Positions 41,842 through 49,903 of a stretch of 64,000 nucleotides of DNA are shown here, piece by piece. Each line of letters opens with the position of its first letter. The stretch's first letter is position 1. The notes below the pieces were generated by a model. That model was not told the DNA's origin. It saw only the letters and a list, made by a program, of their open reading frames with translations, and did not search any database. Source of the DNA: WHTK01 sp963711035 (lineage in GTDB: Bacteria > Chloroflexota > Dehalococcoidia > DSTF01 > WHTK01); assembly GCA_963711035.1 (NCBI GenBank), contig CAVQCN010000001.1, positions 1,116,001 to 1,180,000 on the forward strand, in the 5' to 3' direction. Made by a program: the position numbers and the translations under genes.

Positions 41842-42513
41842 TCAGGCGGCGTAAGGATCGATCAGGCCGTAGCGTACCGCGAGGAGGACGGCCTGCTCGC
41901 GGTTGCGCGCGCCCAGCTTCTCGACCGCCGAATGCACCTGGTTGTGCACCGTATTCGGTGACGTGCCGAGCTGCCGGCCGACCTCGTCGTCGAAGAACCC
42001 GCGCGCCACGAGCTCGAGAACCTGAACCTCGCGGTGCGTGGGCGCCTGCGGCGGGATGGCGCGCGTCAGCCGCCGGTCATCCCGCAGGAACCCGCGCAGC
42101 GCTTCGTCGAGGATGATCGACGCCTCATCGGCCGCGAGGGCTACGACTTCGGGGAGACAGGTGGCGTCTGTGCGGCCTTTGAGACAATAGGCGCGAACGC
42201 CCGTCCTGAGAATCGTACTCAGCGTGGCAGGGGAGAATGTACGAGTGTGGATACAAATTGCGGCAGCCGGAAGACGCGCAGTCACCTCCGCAAGCCAGGC
42301 CGCATCGAATTCTCCCCTCCCGGCCGGGTCGGTAATCGCCACCATTTCCGGCCCGGCGCTCACGGTGAGCTGGCTAGGCTCGGCGACGGATGCGACTACT
42401 TCGAACTGGGGATTCCGATCGAAGATGGATTCGACCTGGTTTCGGTCAGCAGTGGTGAGGTCGATGATGGCGATCTGGAGGTGGGCCTGATTCACCGGGT
42501 TCTCCTGCGGCAC
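41842..42513 (-). CDS. NarL/LuxR-type response regulator with degenerate receiver
   Basis: A 223-residue regulator. The N-terminal 120 residues look like a receiver fold (QIAIIDLTTADRNQVESIF, CIHTRTFSPATLSTILRTG, AYCLKGRTD with the lysine), but the usual acidic pair is absent and the acceptor site reads AITDPAG, so phosphorylation is doubtful. The C-terminal LuxR HTH is normal (PTHREVQVLELVARGFFDDE, LGTSPNTVHNQVHSAVEKLGA). It lies just upstream of the low-GC exported pair on the same strand, though the intergenic gap and its higher GC leave a common transcript uncertain. Confidence 0.85.
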   Translation of the reverse strand: MPQENPVNQAHLQIAIIDLTTADRNQVESIFDRNPQFEVVASVAEPSQLTVSAGPEMVAITDPAGRGEFDAAWLAEVTARLPAAAICIHTRTFSPATLSTILRTGVRAYCLKGRTDATCLPEVVALAADEASIILDEALRGFLRDDRRLTRAIPPQAPTHREVQVLELVARGFFDDEVGRQLGTSPNTVHNQVHSAVEKLGARNREQAVLLAVRYGLIDPYAA

Positions 42514-42605
42514 CGCGTGGCTCGATGCCGCGCATATCTTACGCGAGAATCACGCCCCCGTCAACGCCGCTATCCCTGCATCTTCGGAGGAGAATCGCGG
42601 CGCCC

Positions 42606-42914
42606 TTACGCGTTCGCGACCGCGTCGCAGCGGACGACGAGGTCGGCGCGGCCCAGCTCGGCCGTGACCTGGTTGACGGCGGCGGCGAAGGCGGACGGGC
42701 CCGTGTCTTCGAGCATGACAACGGTCGATTTGCGGCTCAGGGCCCAGATCTCGTTGGCGATCGAATGCAGGGCCGCCTCGGCTGCGAGGTCGCCCTTCAC
42801 GCCGCCGACGGCGATGTCGGCGCCGGCCTCGGCCAGCGCGACGGCAACGCCGCGGTGCGACTCGCTGCCGGAGCCGATGACGTAGACTGCTTTGCCCTGC
42901 AGATAGCGTGCCAT
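42606..42914 (-). CDS. Half-length SDR-like protein (N-terminal Rossmann half only)
   Basis: A 102-residue protein that aligns by eye with the first 100 residues of the SDR at 43950-44642: GKAVYVIGSGSESHRGVAVALAEAGADIAV against the same region there, then a helix and the strand RADLVVRCDAV where NNAG should be. It ends in TAG at that point, so the catalytic Ser-Tyr-Lys half is absent. ATG 42914 has AGGAGGG six bases upstream, arguing that it is translated. It may be a cofactor-binding or regulatory subunit, or a recent truncation. Confidence 0.65.
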   Translation of the reverse strand: MARYLQGKAVYVIGSGSESHRGVAVALAEAGADIAVGGVKGDLAAEAALHSIANEIWALSRKSTVVMLEDTGPSAFAAAVNQVTAELGRADLVVRCDAVANA

Positions 42915-42992
42915 TGAGGTCCCTCCTGGGCCTTCGTTGTTCCGGGTTCCTTGTTTCTGGTTCCAGGGCCGGCGAGCCCTTACCATCTAGCC

Positions 42993-43160
42993 ATGACCAT
43001 AGCCGGTTTCGTCATGCTGTTTGTAGGCCTTGCGCTCTACGTGGCCGCTTTCGGCCGCGGCGCCGGCCCCACGATGGGCGACGATACGCTGCAGGCCACG
43101 ATGTTCACCCTCGGGACGCTGTTGATGTTTGCCGGCTTCATCTTCCTGGTCGTGATCTAG
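42993..43160 (+). CDS. Small two-helix membrane protein, 55 residues
   Basis: Two hydrophobic helices (TIAGFVMLFVGLALYVAAFG and MFTLGTLLMFAGFIFLVVI) joined by a polar loop (RGAGPTMGDDTLQ). No ribosome site is evident before ATG 42993; a TTG or ATG-type start at 42951 is the alternative. The amphipathic pattern supports a real small membrane protein, but existence is not certain. Divergent from the half-SDR gene. Confidence 0.5.
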   Translation: MTIAGFVMLFVGLALYVAAFGRGAGPTMGDDTLQATMFTLGTLLMFAGFIFLVVI

Positions 43161-43205
43161 GCGTATCACGGAAATCCAGTCCATTGTCCTGCCTATCGGA
43201 CGGTT

Positions 43206-43241
43206 GTCCGGGGGCGATGCTTCGCTGGTGCTCAGCATGAC
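43206..43241 (+). repeat. Dispersed repeat GATGCTTCGCTGG-type, copy 1
   Basis: GTCCGGGGGCGATGCTTCGCTGGTGCTCAGCATGAC-like element, shared with 43893-43931. AGCATGAC/GATGCT ends allow a hairpin. Next to it, 43252-43282 carries GAAGCAATCTC, a second motif that recurs as GAAACAATCTC at 43819. Confidence 0.65.
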
Positions 43242-43301
43242 ACGTCGCGTCGTCATAGCGAGGAGCAACGAAGCAATCTCAGTACTTCGGGTCTTGGGCG
43301 A

Positions 43302-43760
43302 TCAGCGTTGGGTTTCCATGTCCTCGCGGATCTTGATAAGCGCCACCAGCCCTGCGCGCAGACCAGCGATCTCGTCGGGTGAGCAGAGGCGGGCGAGCTC
43401 GGTGTCCACTGCGTCGACGCCCGCTTTGACCGCGGCAGCGGCGGCGTTGCCGCGCTCCGTCAGCTCGAGCGTCATGCGACGCCGATCGGCGGGATCGACG
43501 TTGCGGTCGAGGTAGCCGCGCAGCACCAGCGTGTCGACGAGCTGGCTTGCGGCCTGCTTTGATACGCCGAGCTGCCGGACGAGGTCGGCGATGGCGATGC
43601 CGTGGTTGGCGGCGCCGCCGATGATGAACGGTCCGTTGGCGGGCAGGTCCTCGAAACCGCCGTCTGCGAGACGCGCGCGGATGGCCTCACCGTAGGCGCC
43701 GCGGGCGGCTCGCAGCAGGGCTGGAATCGTGATCTGGTCTTCGATGCGTTGCGGTGTCAT
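43302..43760 (-). CDS. MarR-family transcriptional regulator
   Basis: A 152-residue winged-helix regulator. The DNA-binding part is HGIAIADLVRQLGVSKQAAS (helices), QLVDTLVLRGYLDRNVDP and the wing PADRRRMTLELTERGNAAA, the classic MarR D-x-R-(R/K) wing motif. The C-terminal helices form the dimer interface. It is flanked on both sides by copies of the same dispersed repeats. The likely target is the neighbouring SDR gene or itself, but no palindrome was evident next to it. Confidence 0.88.
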   Translation of the reverse strand: MTPQRIEDQITIPALLRAARGAYGEAIRARLADGGFEDLPANGPFIIGGAANHGIAIADLVRQLGVSKQAASQLVDTLVLRGYLDRNVDPADRRRMTLELTERGNAAAAAVKAGVDAVDTELARLCSPDEIAGLRAGLVALIKIREDMETQR

Positions 43761-43892
43761 GCTGCCAGGCTAATCGACAAGATGATTGTTAGTCAATCAA
43801 CAAGACAGTTAACGAAGCGACGAAACAATCTCGCAGCGTCAGAAACGCTTTGTCGATCCCGTGACGGCGTGGCGGATGACGGAGGACGGAGG

Positions 43893-43931
43893 GTCCGCCG
43901 GGGGAGATGCTTCGCTGGCACTCAGCATGAC
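43893..43931 (+). repeat. Dispersed repeat GATGCTTCGCTGG-type, copy 2
   Basis: GTCCGCCGGGGGAGATGC then TTCGCTGGCACTCAGCATGAC. Differs from copy 1 at few positions and has the same orientation; the two copies bracket the MarR gene. Confidence 0.65.
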
Positions 43932-43949
43932 GCTGGTGGCGGCGAGCGA

Positions 43950-44642
43950 TCATTCCTCCGTCGGCGTCGCGACGATGAGCTGGCCGGTGAGCGATGCGTC
44001 TTGCTCCGATGCCAGCCAGACGGCCATCGCTGCGGCGGTTTCGGCGCGCGTGTCCTCGTCCGCCTCGGGCAGCGCGACGGCGTTGACGACGATGCCGCGC
44101 TCCTGCCACTCGGCAGCCAGCGCCTGCACCAGGGCTTCGACACCGCTTTTCGCCGCGAAGTAGGCTGCTTCGCCGGGAACCGGCCCCTCCAGCGCCGTCG
44201 TCAGCACGACGATGCGGCCGCCGTCGCTCTGCATCTCGCGGGAGGCGCTGCGACAGGCGTAGAACACGGCGCTGAGGTTCGTGTTGAGGATGCGGTTCCA
44301 GTCGGCGTCCGTGAGGCGGTCCGACGCACGGACGAGTCGCAGATCCGGTGCCACGATGAGCAGGTCCAGGCCGCCGAGCTGCTTCGTCATCTGACGCACC
44401 GCCACCTGTACGGCGGTTCCGATCGCCATGTCCACCGACTCTGCCACCGCCTTGCGCCCCAGCGCCTCGACTTTGCGCGTGACGCGTCGCAGGTCGAAGG
44501 CGGCCTCCGCATCGGCCGTCGCCGTGGTAAGGCCGAGGTCGGCGCCTGCTTCTGCCAGCGCGACCGCGATCGTCTCGGCAATGGCGCCGCTCGCGCCCAT
44601 GATCAGGGCCTTTTGGCCGCTGAGGTCGGCGGTTTCTTCCAT
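43950..44642 (-). CDS. Atypical short-chain dehydrogenase/reductase, 230 residues
   Basis: An SDR-fold protein with a degenerate cofactor loop (IMGASGAIAETIAVALAEAG instead of TGxxxGxG) and no NNAG (LLIVAPDLRLV instead). The active-site tyrosine and lysine remain in AAYFAAKSGVEALVQAL, with a threonine pair (VVLTTALEG) where serine is usual. It could be an enzyme with altered cofactor binding or a non-catalytic relative. Paralogous to the half-length protein at 42606. No good ribosome site before ATG 44642. Confidence 0.8.
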   Translation of the reverse strand: MEETADLSGQKALIMGASGAIAETIAVALAEAGADLGLTTATADAEAAFDLRRVTRKVEALGRKAVAESVDMAIGTAVQVAVRQMTKQLGGLDLLIVAPDLRLVRASDRLTDADWNRILNTNLSAVFYACRSASREMQSDGGRIVVLTTALEGPVPGEAAYFAAKSGVEALVQALAAEWQERGIVVNAVALPEADEDTRAETAAAMAVWLASEQDASLTGQLIVATPTEE

Positions 44643-44711
44643 TCAGGGGATCGTAGCATCGGATGGGCGGGAAGCCCCAGTCATGAATGCGGGGACTTAT
44701 CGCGTTTGTCG

Positions 44712-44731
44712 CCCCGGCCTTCAGGCCGGGG
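44712..44731. terminator. Hairpin at the end of the MBL hydrolase gene
   Basis: CCCCGGCC-TTCA-GGCCGGGG, a perfect 8-base stem that contains the gene's TGA stop in its loop and right arm. No T tract. Confidence 0.55.
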
Positions 44732-45587
44732 TGTTGCGGGGAATCGGCTCCCAGTGGCGGTAGCCCTCCGGCGTGCGTCGCATGTGACCGAGGCCGGGGA
44801 AGGGCGCGTGGACGCTGATGATCAGCGAGCCGTCGGCGATGGCCTGCTCGACGAGGCGGCGCTTGGTCTCGAGGGAGACGAGCGGCAGGATGTCGAAGGC
44901 CGAGACCCAGGCGGTGCGCTCCAGCTGTACCGCCACCTGGGCGATGTCGCCGATGTACAGAGCCGTCTCGCCGCCGGAGGCAATCGCGATGGAGGCGTGT
45001 CCGGCGGAGTGGCCGGGCGTCGGCACAACCACGACCTCGTCGGTGATCTTCGTCTCGTCGTCCAGCAGCCGCAGGCGCCCCTGCTCCTCGACGGGCTTCA
45101 GGTTGTCGGCAATGTAAGTGGCGCGGGTGCGCTCGTTGGGGGCGATGGCGGCCTCCCACTCGGCGCGCATGACGACGTACTCGGCGTTGGGGAAGGTCGG
45201 CACGACCTCGTCGCCGTCGCGGCGCGTGTTCCAGCCGCAGTGGTCGGCGTGCAGGTGGGTGTTGATGACGACGTCGATCTCCTCGGGCTGCACCCCGATG
45301 CTGGCGAGGTCGGAGAGCAGGTTGCCGTCGGCAGCGGGGCTGGACTGCGCCCGCCAGCCGCCGGGCTTGTCGCCGACGCCGGTCTCGATCAGGATGAGCC
45401 GGCCCTCGGAGCGCAGCAGCAGCGAGTTCAGCCCCAGCGAGAGGCGGTGCATGTCGTCCAGCGGCCCCGCGAACGGCTCCCAGAGGACGCGCGGCACCAG
45501 GCCGAAGGTGGCCCCGGCATCGAGGTAGAAGGTGCCGTCCGAGAGGACGGCGAGGTCGAGGGCGCCGAGGCGGTGCGTCTGAGCCAT
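44721..45587 (-). CDS. MBL-fold metallo-hydrolase
   Basis: A 288-residue metallo-beta-lactamase-fold hydrolase. The metal motif HLHADHCGW is near residue 115, the third histidine in VVVPTPGHSAGHAS near 180, and the bridging aspartate in ALYIGDIAQVA near 205; LIISVHAPFPGLGHM gives the last histidine. This pattern resembles lactonase-like (AiiA/YtnP) and related hydrolases. No signal peptide, so cytoplasmic. Substrate unknown; a quorum-signal lactone is one option. Divergent from ilvE. Confidence 0.9.
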   Translation of the reverse strand: MAQTHRLGALDLAVLSDGTFYLDAGATFGLVPRVLWEPFAGPLDDMHRLSLGLNSLLLRSEGRLILIETGVGDKPGGWRAQSSPAADGNLLSDLASIGVQPEEIDVVINTHLHADHCGWNTRRDGDEVVPTFPNAEYVVMRAEWEAAIAPNERTRATYIADNLKPVEEQGRLRLLDDETKITDEVVVVPTPGHSAGHASIAIASGGETALYIGDIAQVAVQLERTAWVSAFDILPLVSLETKRRLVEQAIADGSLIISVHAPFPGLGHMRRTPEGYRHWEPIPRNTPA

Positions 45588-45631
45588 GCGCCGATCCTAG
45601 CGCAACGGGTAGGTCACGTCGCGGTCTTCGA

Positions 45632-45660
45632 TTGCCCCCTTAGACGGCAGCGCCTATAAT
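45632..45660 (+). promoter_or_regulatory. Sigma-70-type promoter of ilvE
   Basis: TTGCCC (45632-45637), a 17-base spacer and a perfect TATAAT (45655-45660). The start of transcription would fall about 45 bases before the ilvE ATG, leaving room for the GGAGG site. Confidence 0.75.
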
Positions 45661-45712
45661 CTGCAAACTAGACGCACCCCGAATCGAATCCCTCAGGAGG
45701 TCCGTTAGAGAA

Positions 45713-46654
45713 ATGGCGACGCCGTACGCGTACCTGAAGAAGCAGATCATGCCCCTTGCCGACGCCAAGATCGGCATCATGACGCACGCTTTCAACTACG
45801 GTACCGGCGTATTCGAGGGCATTCGGGGGAACTACAACCAGGACGAAGACACGATCTACCTGTTCAAGGTGCGCGAGCACCTGGACCGCCTCTACCAGAG
45901 CGCCAAGATCGTGCGCATCAACATCGACCTCGGCTACGAGGAGCTCACCGACCTCGTTACGCAGGTCGTGGCCCGCTCCGAGATCCGCGAGGACCAGTAC
46001 ATCCGGCCGCTGGCCTACAAGAGCTCCGAAGTGCTGGGAGTCCGCGTCCACGACCTCGAAGACGACCTGCTGATCTTCGTGGCGCCCTTCGGTCCTTACC
46101 TCGACATCGACAAGGGCATCCGCTGCCAGACGTCTTCCTGGCGCCGCGTCGAGGACACGTCGATCCCCGCGCGTTCCAAGAACACCGGCATCTACATCAA
46201 CTCGGCGCTGGCCAAGACGGACGCGATCCTCAACGGCTTCGACGAGGCGATCATGCTGAACTACGATGGCCACATCTCGGAGGGCAGCGGCGAGAACATC
46301 GTCATGGTGCGCCACGGCAAGCTGATTACGCCCTCGCACTCGGACAACGTGCTCGAGGGCATCACGCTGAAGACGGTACTGGAGCTGGCGCAAACCGAGT
46401 TCGGCCTCGAGGTCGAGTCGCGCACTATCGACCGCTCCGAGCTCTACATTGCCGACGAGGTGTTCCTCACCGGCACGGCGGCGCACGTCACCCCGGTGAC
46501 AGAGATCGACCATCGGCCGGTCGCGGACGGTGAGATCGGACCGATCAGCAAGAAGCTGCAGGACCTGTACTTCAACATCATCTACGGCCGCGTGCCAAAG
46601 TATGCGTCCTGGTTGACGCCGGTGCCGCTGCGGCAGCGGGTAGCGCAAGCCTGA
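45713..46654 (+). CDS. ilvE: Branched-chain amino acid aminotransferase
   Basis: PLP-dependent class IV transaminase that makes leucine, isoleucine and valine from their 2-oxo acids. 313 residues, normal length. The N-terminal HAFNYGTGVFEGIRG holds the substrate-binding arginine, ARSKNTGIYINSALAKTDA contains the PLP-binding lysine (SK), and GHISEGSGENIVMV with GITLKTVLELA form the PLP phosphate site; VFLTGTAAHVTPVTEID follows the usual pattern. GGAGG lies about 13 bases before ATG. Works with cimA in isoleucine synthesis. Promoter and terminator hairpins suggest a single-gene unit. Confidence 0.94.
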   Translation: MATPYAYLKKQIMPLADAKIGIMTHAFNYGTGVFEGIRGNYNQDEDTIYLFKVREHLDRLYQSAKIVRINIDLGYEELTDLVTQVVARSEIREDQYIRPLAYKSSEVLGVRVHDLEDDLLIFVAPFGPYLDIDKGIRCQTSSWRRVEDTSIPARSKNTGIYINSALAKTDAILNGFDEAIMLNYDGHISEGSGENIVMVRHGKLITPSHSDNVLEGITLKTVLELAQTEFGLEVESRTIDRSELYIADEVFLTGTAAHVTPVTEIDHRPVADGEIGPISKKLQDLYFNIIYGRVPKYASWLTPVPLRQRVAQA

Positions 46655-46659
46655 TCTCT

Positions 46660-46678
46660 GCCCCGACGTAATCGGGGC
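46660..46678 (+). terminator. Hairpin after ilvE
   Basis: GCCCCGA-CGTAA-TCGGGGC, a 7-base perfect stem starting six bases after the ilvE stop. No T tract; it lies only 15 bases before the next start codon, so readthrough is likely. Confidence 0.5.
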
Positions 46679-46692
46679 GCCAAGAGCTGAAT

Positions 46693-47598
46693 ATGCCATC
46701 ATTCACGGTCTTTCGCCCTACGAGTTCCGTGGGCGCGATGCTCGGCGGCATCGTCGTGGTCGTGTCCTTCGGGCTGGGGGCGGTGCTGATTCTGCGCGGC
46801 CTGAATACGGACGCCAGTCTGGAACAGATGTGGCCGCTGCTCGTTGGCGCTCTCTTTCTCTGCCTAGGCTTGCTCTTCGGCTACTGGACCTGGGGCTGCA
46901 TCTCCATGTGCTACATCATCGATCGCAACTCGCTGTCGATCCGCTGGGGCAGCATGCGTCAGATCGTGCCGCTCTCGAACATCGAGCGTCTCATCCCTGG
47001 CGCCGCCGACAACGAGACGCCGAACATCGAGGGCGTGAACTGGCCCGGCCACCACGTTGGCCGCGGCGACGTCCCGACACTGGGCCCGGTGATGTTCTAT
47101 TCGACGCACAAGGCAATGGACGACGTGCTCTACGTGCAGACGCCGACCGAGACCTACGCCATTTCGGTGCCGGACCAGATCGCGTTCGCAAAGGCCGTGC
47201 AGGAGAACCAGATGCGCGGGCCGCTGTTCGAGCAGCGCCAGGAGGTACAGCGCACCGGCGTCGCCGTGCAGTCCTTTTGGCTGGACTCGACGGCACGGTT
47301 GCTGACGGTGCTGCTGATTGGGGCGTTCATCGTAGCTGCGGGGTACGTGTTGAAGACCTACCCCGGGCTGGACCAGAGCGTGGCGCTGCGCTTTCCGGCG
47401 TTTGGCGGAGTGGCGCGCGTCACCGACAAGTCGGAGTTGCTGGACATCCCCCGCTCGGCCGCGGCCTTCGTGTGTCTCAACCTGGTCCTGGCCGTCGCGC
47501 TGCATCCCTGGGAGCGTATGGTCTCCTACGTGCTGCTGCTGGCGGGCATCGCCCTCGAGGTGACGCTGCTCGTGGCCGCGATCGTCGCCGTCGCCTGA
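46693..47598 (+). CDS. PH-domain membrane protein (bacterial PH, YdbS-like)
   Basis: A 301-residue membrane protein. Two helices near the N-terminus (GGIVVVVSFGLGAVLIL, LLVGALFLCLGLLFGYW) are followed by a bacterial PH domain (YIIDRNSLSIRWGSMRQIVP, LSNIERLIPG, VLYVQTPTETYAISVPD) to about residue 190. Further helices follow, with FPAFGGVARVTDKSELLDIP between them, a loop found in DUF1648-like proteins, and a last pair near 260-300. Function unknown; such proteins sit in the cytoplasmic membrane. It may be transcribed with ilvE. Confidence 0.75.
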   Translation: MPSFTVFRPTSSVGAMLGGIVVVVSFGLGAVLILRGLNTDASLEQMWPLLVGALFLCLGLLFGYWTWGCISMCYIIDRNSLSIRWGSMRQIVPLSNIERLIPGAADNETPNIEGVNWPGHHVGRGDVPTLGPVMFYSTHKAMDDVLYVQTPTETYAISVPDQIAFAKAVQENQMRGPLFEQRQEVQRTGVAVQSFWLDSTARLLTVLLIGAFIVAAGYVLKTYPGLDQSVALRFPAFGGVARVTDKSELLDIPRSAAAFVCLNLVLAVALHPWERMVSYVLLLAGIALEVTLLVAAIVAVA

Positions 47599-47635
47599 GC
47601 CATTAGCATGGCTGCGAACTGCGCGGGATGCTTCT
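47599..47635 (+). repeat. Post-stop dispersed repeat, copy 2
   Basis: A 37-base element starting at the base after the PH-protein stop, nearly identical to 24228-24263 (core GCGAACTGCGCG). AGCAT and ATGCT ends allow a hairpin. Confidence 0.6.
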
Positions 47636-47689
47636 GTCTTGGTGGCTATCCGGGACCGGCCGCCAGTCGTCGATGAGATTGGCGGCATC

Positions 47690-48895
47690 TTACGCACGCG
47701 GCCGAAGCAGACCGACTGACTGAAGCGACTCCAGCAGGTTCACGCGGCGGTTGGTGAGGATGGCGCCGGCGTAGACTTTCCCGCCGACCCACGCCGCGCC
47801 TGCGATGGACGCTGCCAGCAACACCAGCGACGCGAACAGCTCGAAGATGCTGGGCGCGCCGATGGCAACACGTGTCGGCATGACGAGCGCAGAGGTTAGC
47901 GGGAGAACGCAGAGCACGCGGGAGAGCACGGCGTCCGGGTTATTCGGGACATAAACGAGCGAGAGGATGTACGGAATCAGCAGCAGTAGCGTGATAGGCA
48001 TGGCGGCGTTCTGCGCCTCCGATTGGCGCCCTACAGTAGAGCCCGCGACGGCGAATAGCAGGCTGTAGAGCACCAGTCCGAGGAGCAGGAAGACGATGCT
48101 CGCCAGCGCCACGCTGAAGGTTGCGTCTGGGAGCACGGAGGTTGAACCCACGATCGCGAGGCCGCCGATGACGCCGACGACAGCAGCCACCATCTGGATG
48201 AGGGCGGAGCCAAGGATGCCTATCGTTTTGCCGACGAGCAGGTCGTGCGGCTGGATCAGGCCGAGCAGCACCTCGACGACGCGTGACGCCTTTTCTTCCA
48301 CGACGCCCGTCAGGATCCAGTTGCCGTAGAGAGCCAGCATCATGTAGAGGCCAATGGTGGAGATGGCGGCGAGGGCTTGCCGATCGCCCTTGTCCGGTGC
48401 AGCCGGCTCCGGGTTGAGCAACTGGACGTTGGCGAGCGCCGGGTTGAGTAGCTGAGCCGCCTGTTGCGGCGTCAGTCCCAACTGGTCTAGCAGCGCCGGC
48501 AGCTGGACCTGGTAGAGCGCCCGGTTCACGACGGCCGTCAGCGTGTCATCGCTGCTCTTGTTATAGACCAGCCGATCACCGTCAAGGAACGCGCGGACGT
48601 TGCCGTTCGTCAGGGCTGCTTGCGCATCTGGTTGGCTCGCGTATTCCGTGATGTCGAGCTTGAAGTTGAGCAAGTCGGCGCTTGTGCTCAGTGCATCGGC
48701 AACTCCGGCAGCGGGTTGAACGACGCCGAGATTGGTGGTGCCGCCTCCGAACCATTCGGGGCCACGGTCCGCGAGGACGATGCCGGCCCCGGCCAGCAGC
48801 ATGATTGCGATGGTGAAGAAGCGGAAGGACTTCATGCGCAGCCGGTCGATGAGCTCCCGCTGCGTGACGAGCCAGATCAGCCAGGCTTCACTCAT
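47690..48895 (-). CDS. ABC-2 permease, NatB-like
   Basis: A 401-residue exporter permease of the NatB/YhaP type: one N-terminal helix (FFTIAIMLLAGAGIVLA), a large outside domain of about 130 residues, and then five or six helices with the motif VVEEKASRVVEVLLGLIQPHD that marks this ABC-2 subfamily. It overlaps its ATPase gene by four bases. Cargo unknown; sodium extrusion is the role of the B. subtilis namesake only. Confidence 0.88.
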   Translation of the reverse strand: MSEAWLIWLVTQRELIDRLRMKSFRFFTIAIMLLAGAGIVLADRGPEWFGGGTTNLGVVQPAAGVADALSTSADLLNFKLDITEYASQPDAQAALTNGNVRAFLDGDRLVYNKSSDDTLTAVVNRALYQVQLPALLDQLGLTPQQAAQLLNPALANVQLLNPEPAAPDKGDRQALAAISTIGLYMMLALYGNWILTGVVEEKASRVVEVLLGLIQPHDLLVGKTIGILGSALIQMVAAVVGVIGGLAIVGSTSVLPDATFSVALASIVFLLLGLVLYSLLFAVAGSTVGRQSEAQNAAMPITLLLLIPYILSLVYVPNNPDAVLSRVLCVLPLTSALVMPTRVAIGAPSIFELFASLVLLAASIAGAAWVGGKVYAGAILTNRRVNLLESLQSVGLLRPRA

Positions 48896-49794
48896 TCGTC
48901 GCTCACGACTTCTCTAAAGATGTCCTCGAGGCCGGGCGGCTCGAAGCGAAACGTCTCGATATGGCCGAGGCCGTTCAGCGCCGCGAGGACGTCGGCGGCG
49001 CCGACTTCGTGTGGCACCCGCACGCGAGCCTCGTTGTCCTGCCAGCGCTCGACCTCGAGGCCGGGCAGTGCGCTCTCGATCGCGGCAGGACGCGGTACGG
49101 CCCGGTCGAAGCTGGCCGTCGCGAACCGGTAGGGCGAGGCGCGCCGCACGCCGTCGAGGTCGCCGGTGAGGACGACGCGGCCGCGCGTGATGATGGCGAT
49201 GTCGTCGCAGACGTCGCCGACGAGGTCGAGCTGATGACTGGAGAAGACGATGGCCGTCCCGCGCTGCGCCTCCTCGCGTATCACGCTGGAGAGCGTCTCA
49301 GCCGCGATCGGGTCGAGGCCTGAGAACGGCTCGTCGAGCACCAGGAGGGACGGGCCGCCGATCAGCGACACGGCCAACTGCATGCGCTGCTGGTTGCCGT
49401 GCGAGAGGCTCTCCAGCGTGGCGGTGGCGCGGTCCTCCAGGTCGAGGCGCTGCAGCCAATGACGCGCTTCGGCTGAGGCGGCCTGGTTCGTCAGTCGGCG
49501 CAGGCGGCCGAAGTAGCGCAGCTGCTCCTCGATCGGCATGCGAGCGTAGAGGCCGCGTTCCTCCGGCATGTAACCGAAGCGAAAGCGGTCCTCGCGCGTG
49601 ACCACTTTGCCCTGCCAGTAGACCGCGCCGTCATCGAGCGCGATCAGGCCGAAGATACCGCGCATGGCCGTCGTCTTACCGGCGCCGTTGCGGCCCAGAA
49701 ATCCCAGGATGCGCCCCGGTTCGACCTGGAAGCTGCAATCGTCCAGCGCCACGACGCTGCCGTAGCGCTTCTTCAGGCCCCTAAGTTCCAGCAT
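48892..49794 (-). CDS. ABC transporter ATPase, NatA-like
   Basis: A 300-residue ATPase partner of the NatB-like permease. Walker A GRNGAGKTTAM, signature SHGNQQRMQLA (LSHGN variant of the C-loop), Walker B LLVLDEPFSGLDP, switch FSSHQLDLV. The C-terminal 75 residues (LPGLEVERWQDNEARVRVP) form the extra domain usual in this group. First gene of the two-gene unit; divergent from vapBC. Confidence 0.9.
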   Translation of the reverse strand: MLELRGLKKRYGSVVALDDCSFQVEPGRILGFLGRNGAGKTTAMRGIFGLIALDDGAVYWQGKVVTREDRFRFGYMPEERGLYARMPIEEQLRYFGRLRRLTNQAASAEARHWLQRLDLEDRATATLESLSHGNQQRMQLAVSLIGGPSLLVLDEPFSGLDPIAAETLSSVIREEAQRGTAIVFSSHQLDLVGDVCDDIAIITRGRVVLTGDLDGVRRASPYRFATASFDRAVPRPAAIESALPGLEVERWQDNEARVRVPHEVGAADVLAALNGLGHIETFRFEPPGLEDIFREVVSDE

Positions 49795-49863
49795 GCGGTT
49801 TCAGTCTATTGGGGCGAGGCAGCCGCTGTCGACGCGGGAAACGAGGCAACCTTTGCACGTAAT

Positions 49864-49895
49864 GGTAGAATGGTGCCTATTATAGGTAGAATGGT
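49864..49895 (+). promoter_or_regulatory. vapBC promoter-operator with direct repeats
   Basis: The 11-base GGTAGAATGGT occurs twice (49864-49874 and 49885-49895), 21 bases apart or two helical turns. Between them CCTAT-T-ATAGG is palindromic and includes TATTAT, a possible -10 with TTGCAC (49853) as a distant -35. This is the expected place for autorepression by the VapBC complex. Confidence 0.55.
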
Positions 49896-49903
49896 AGAAG
49901 GCT

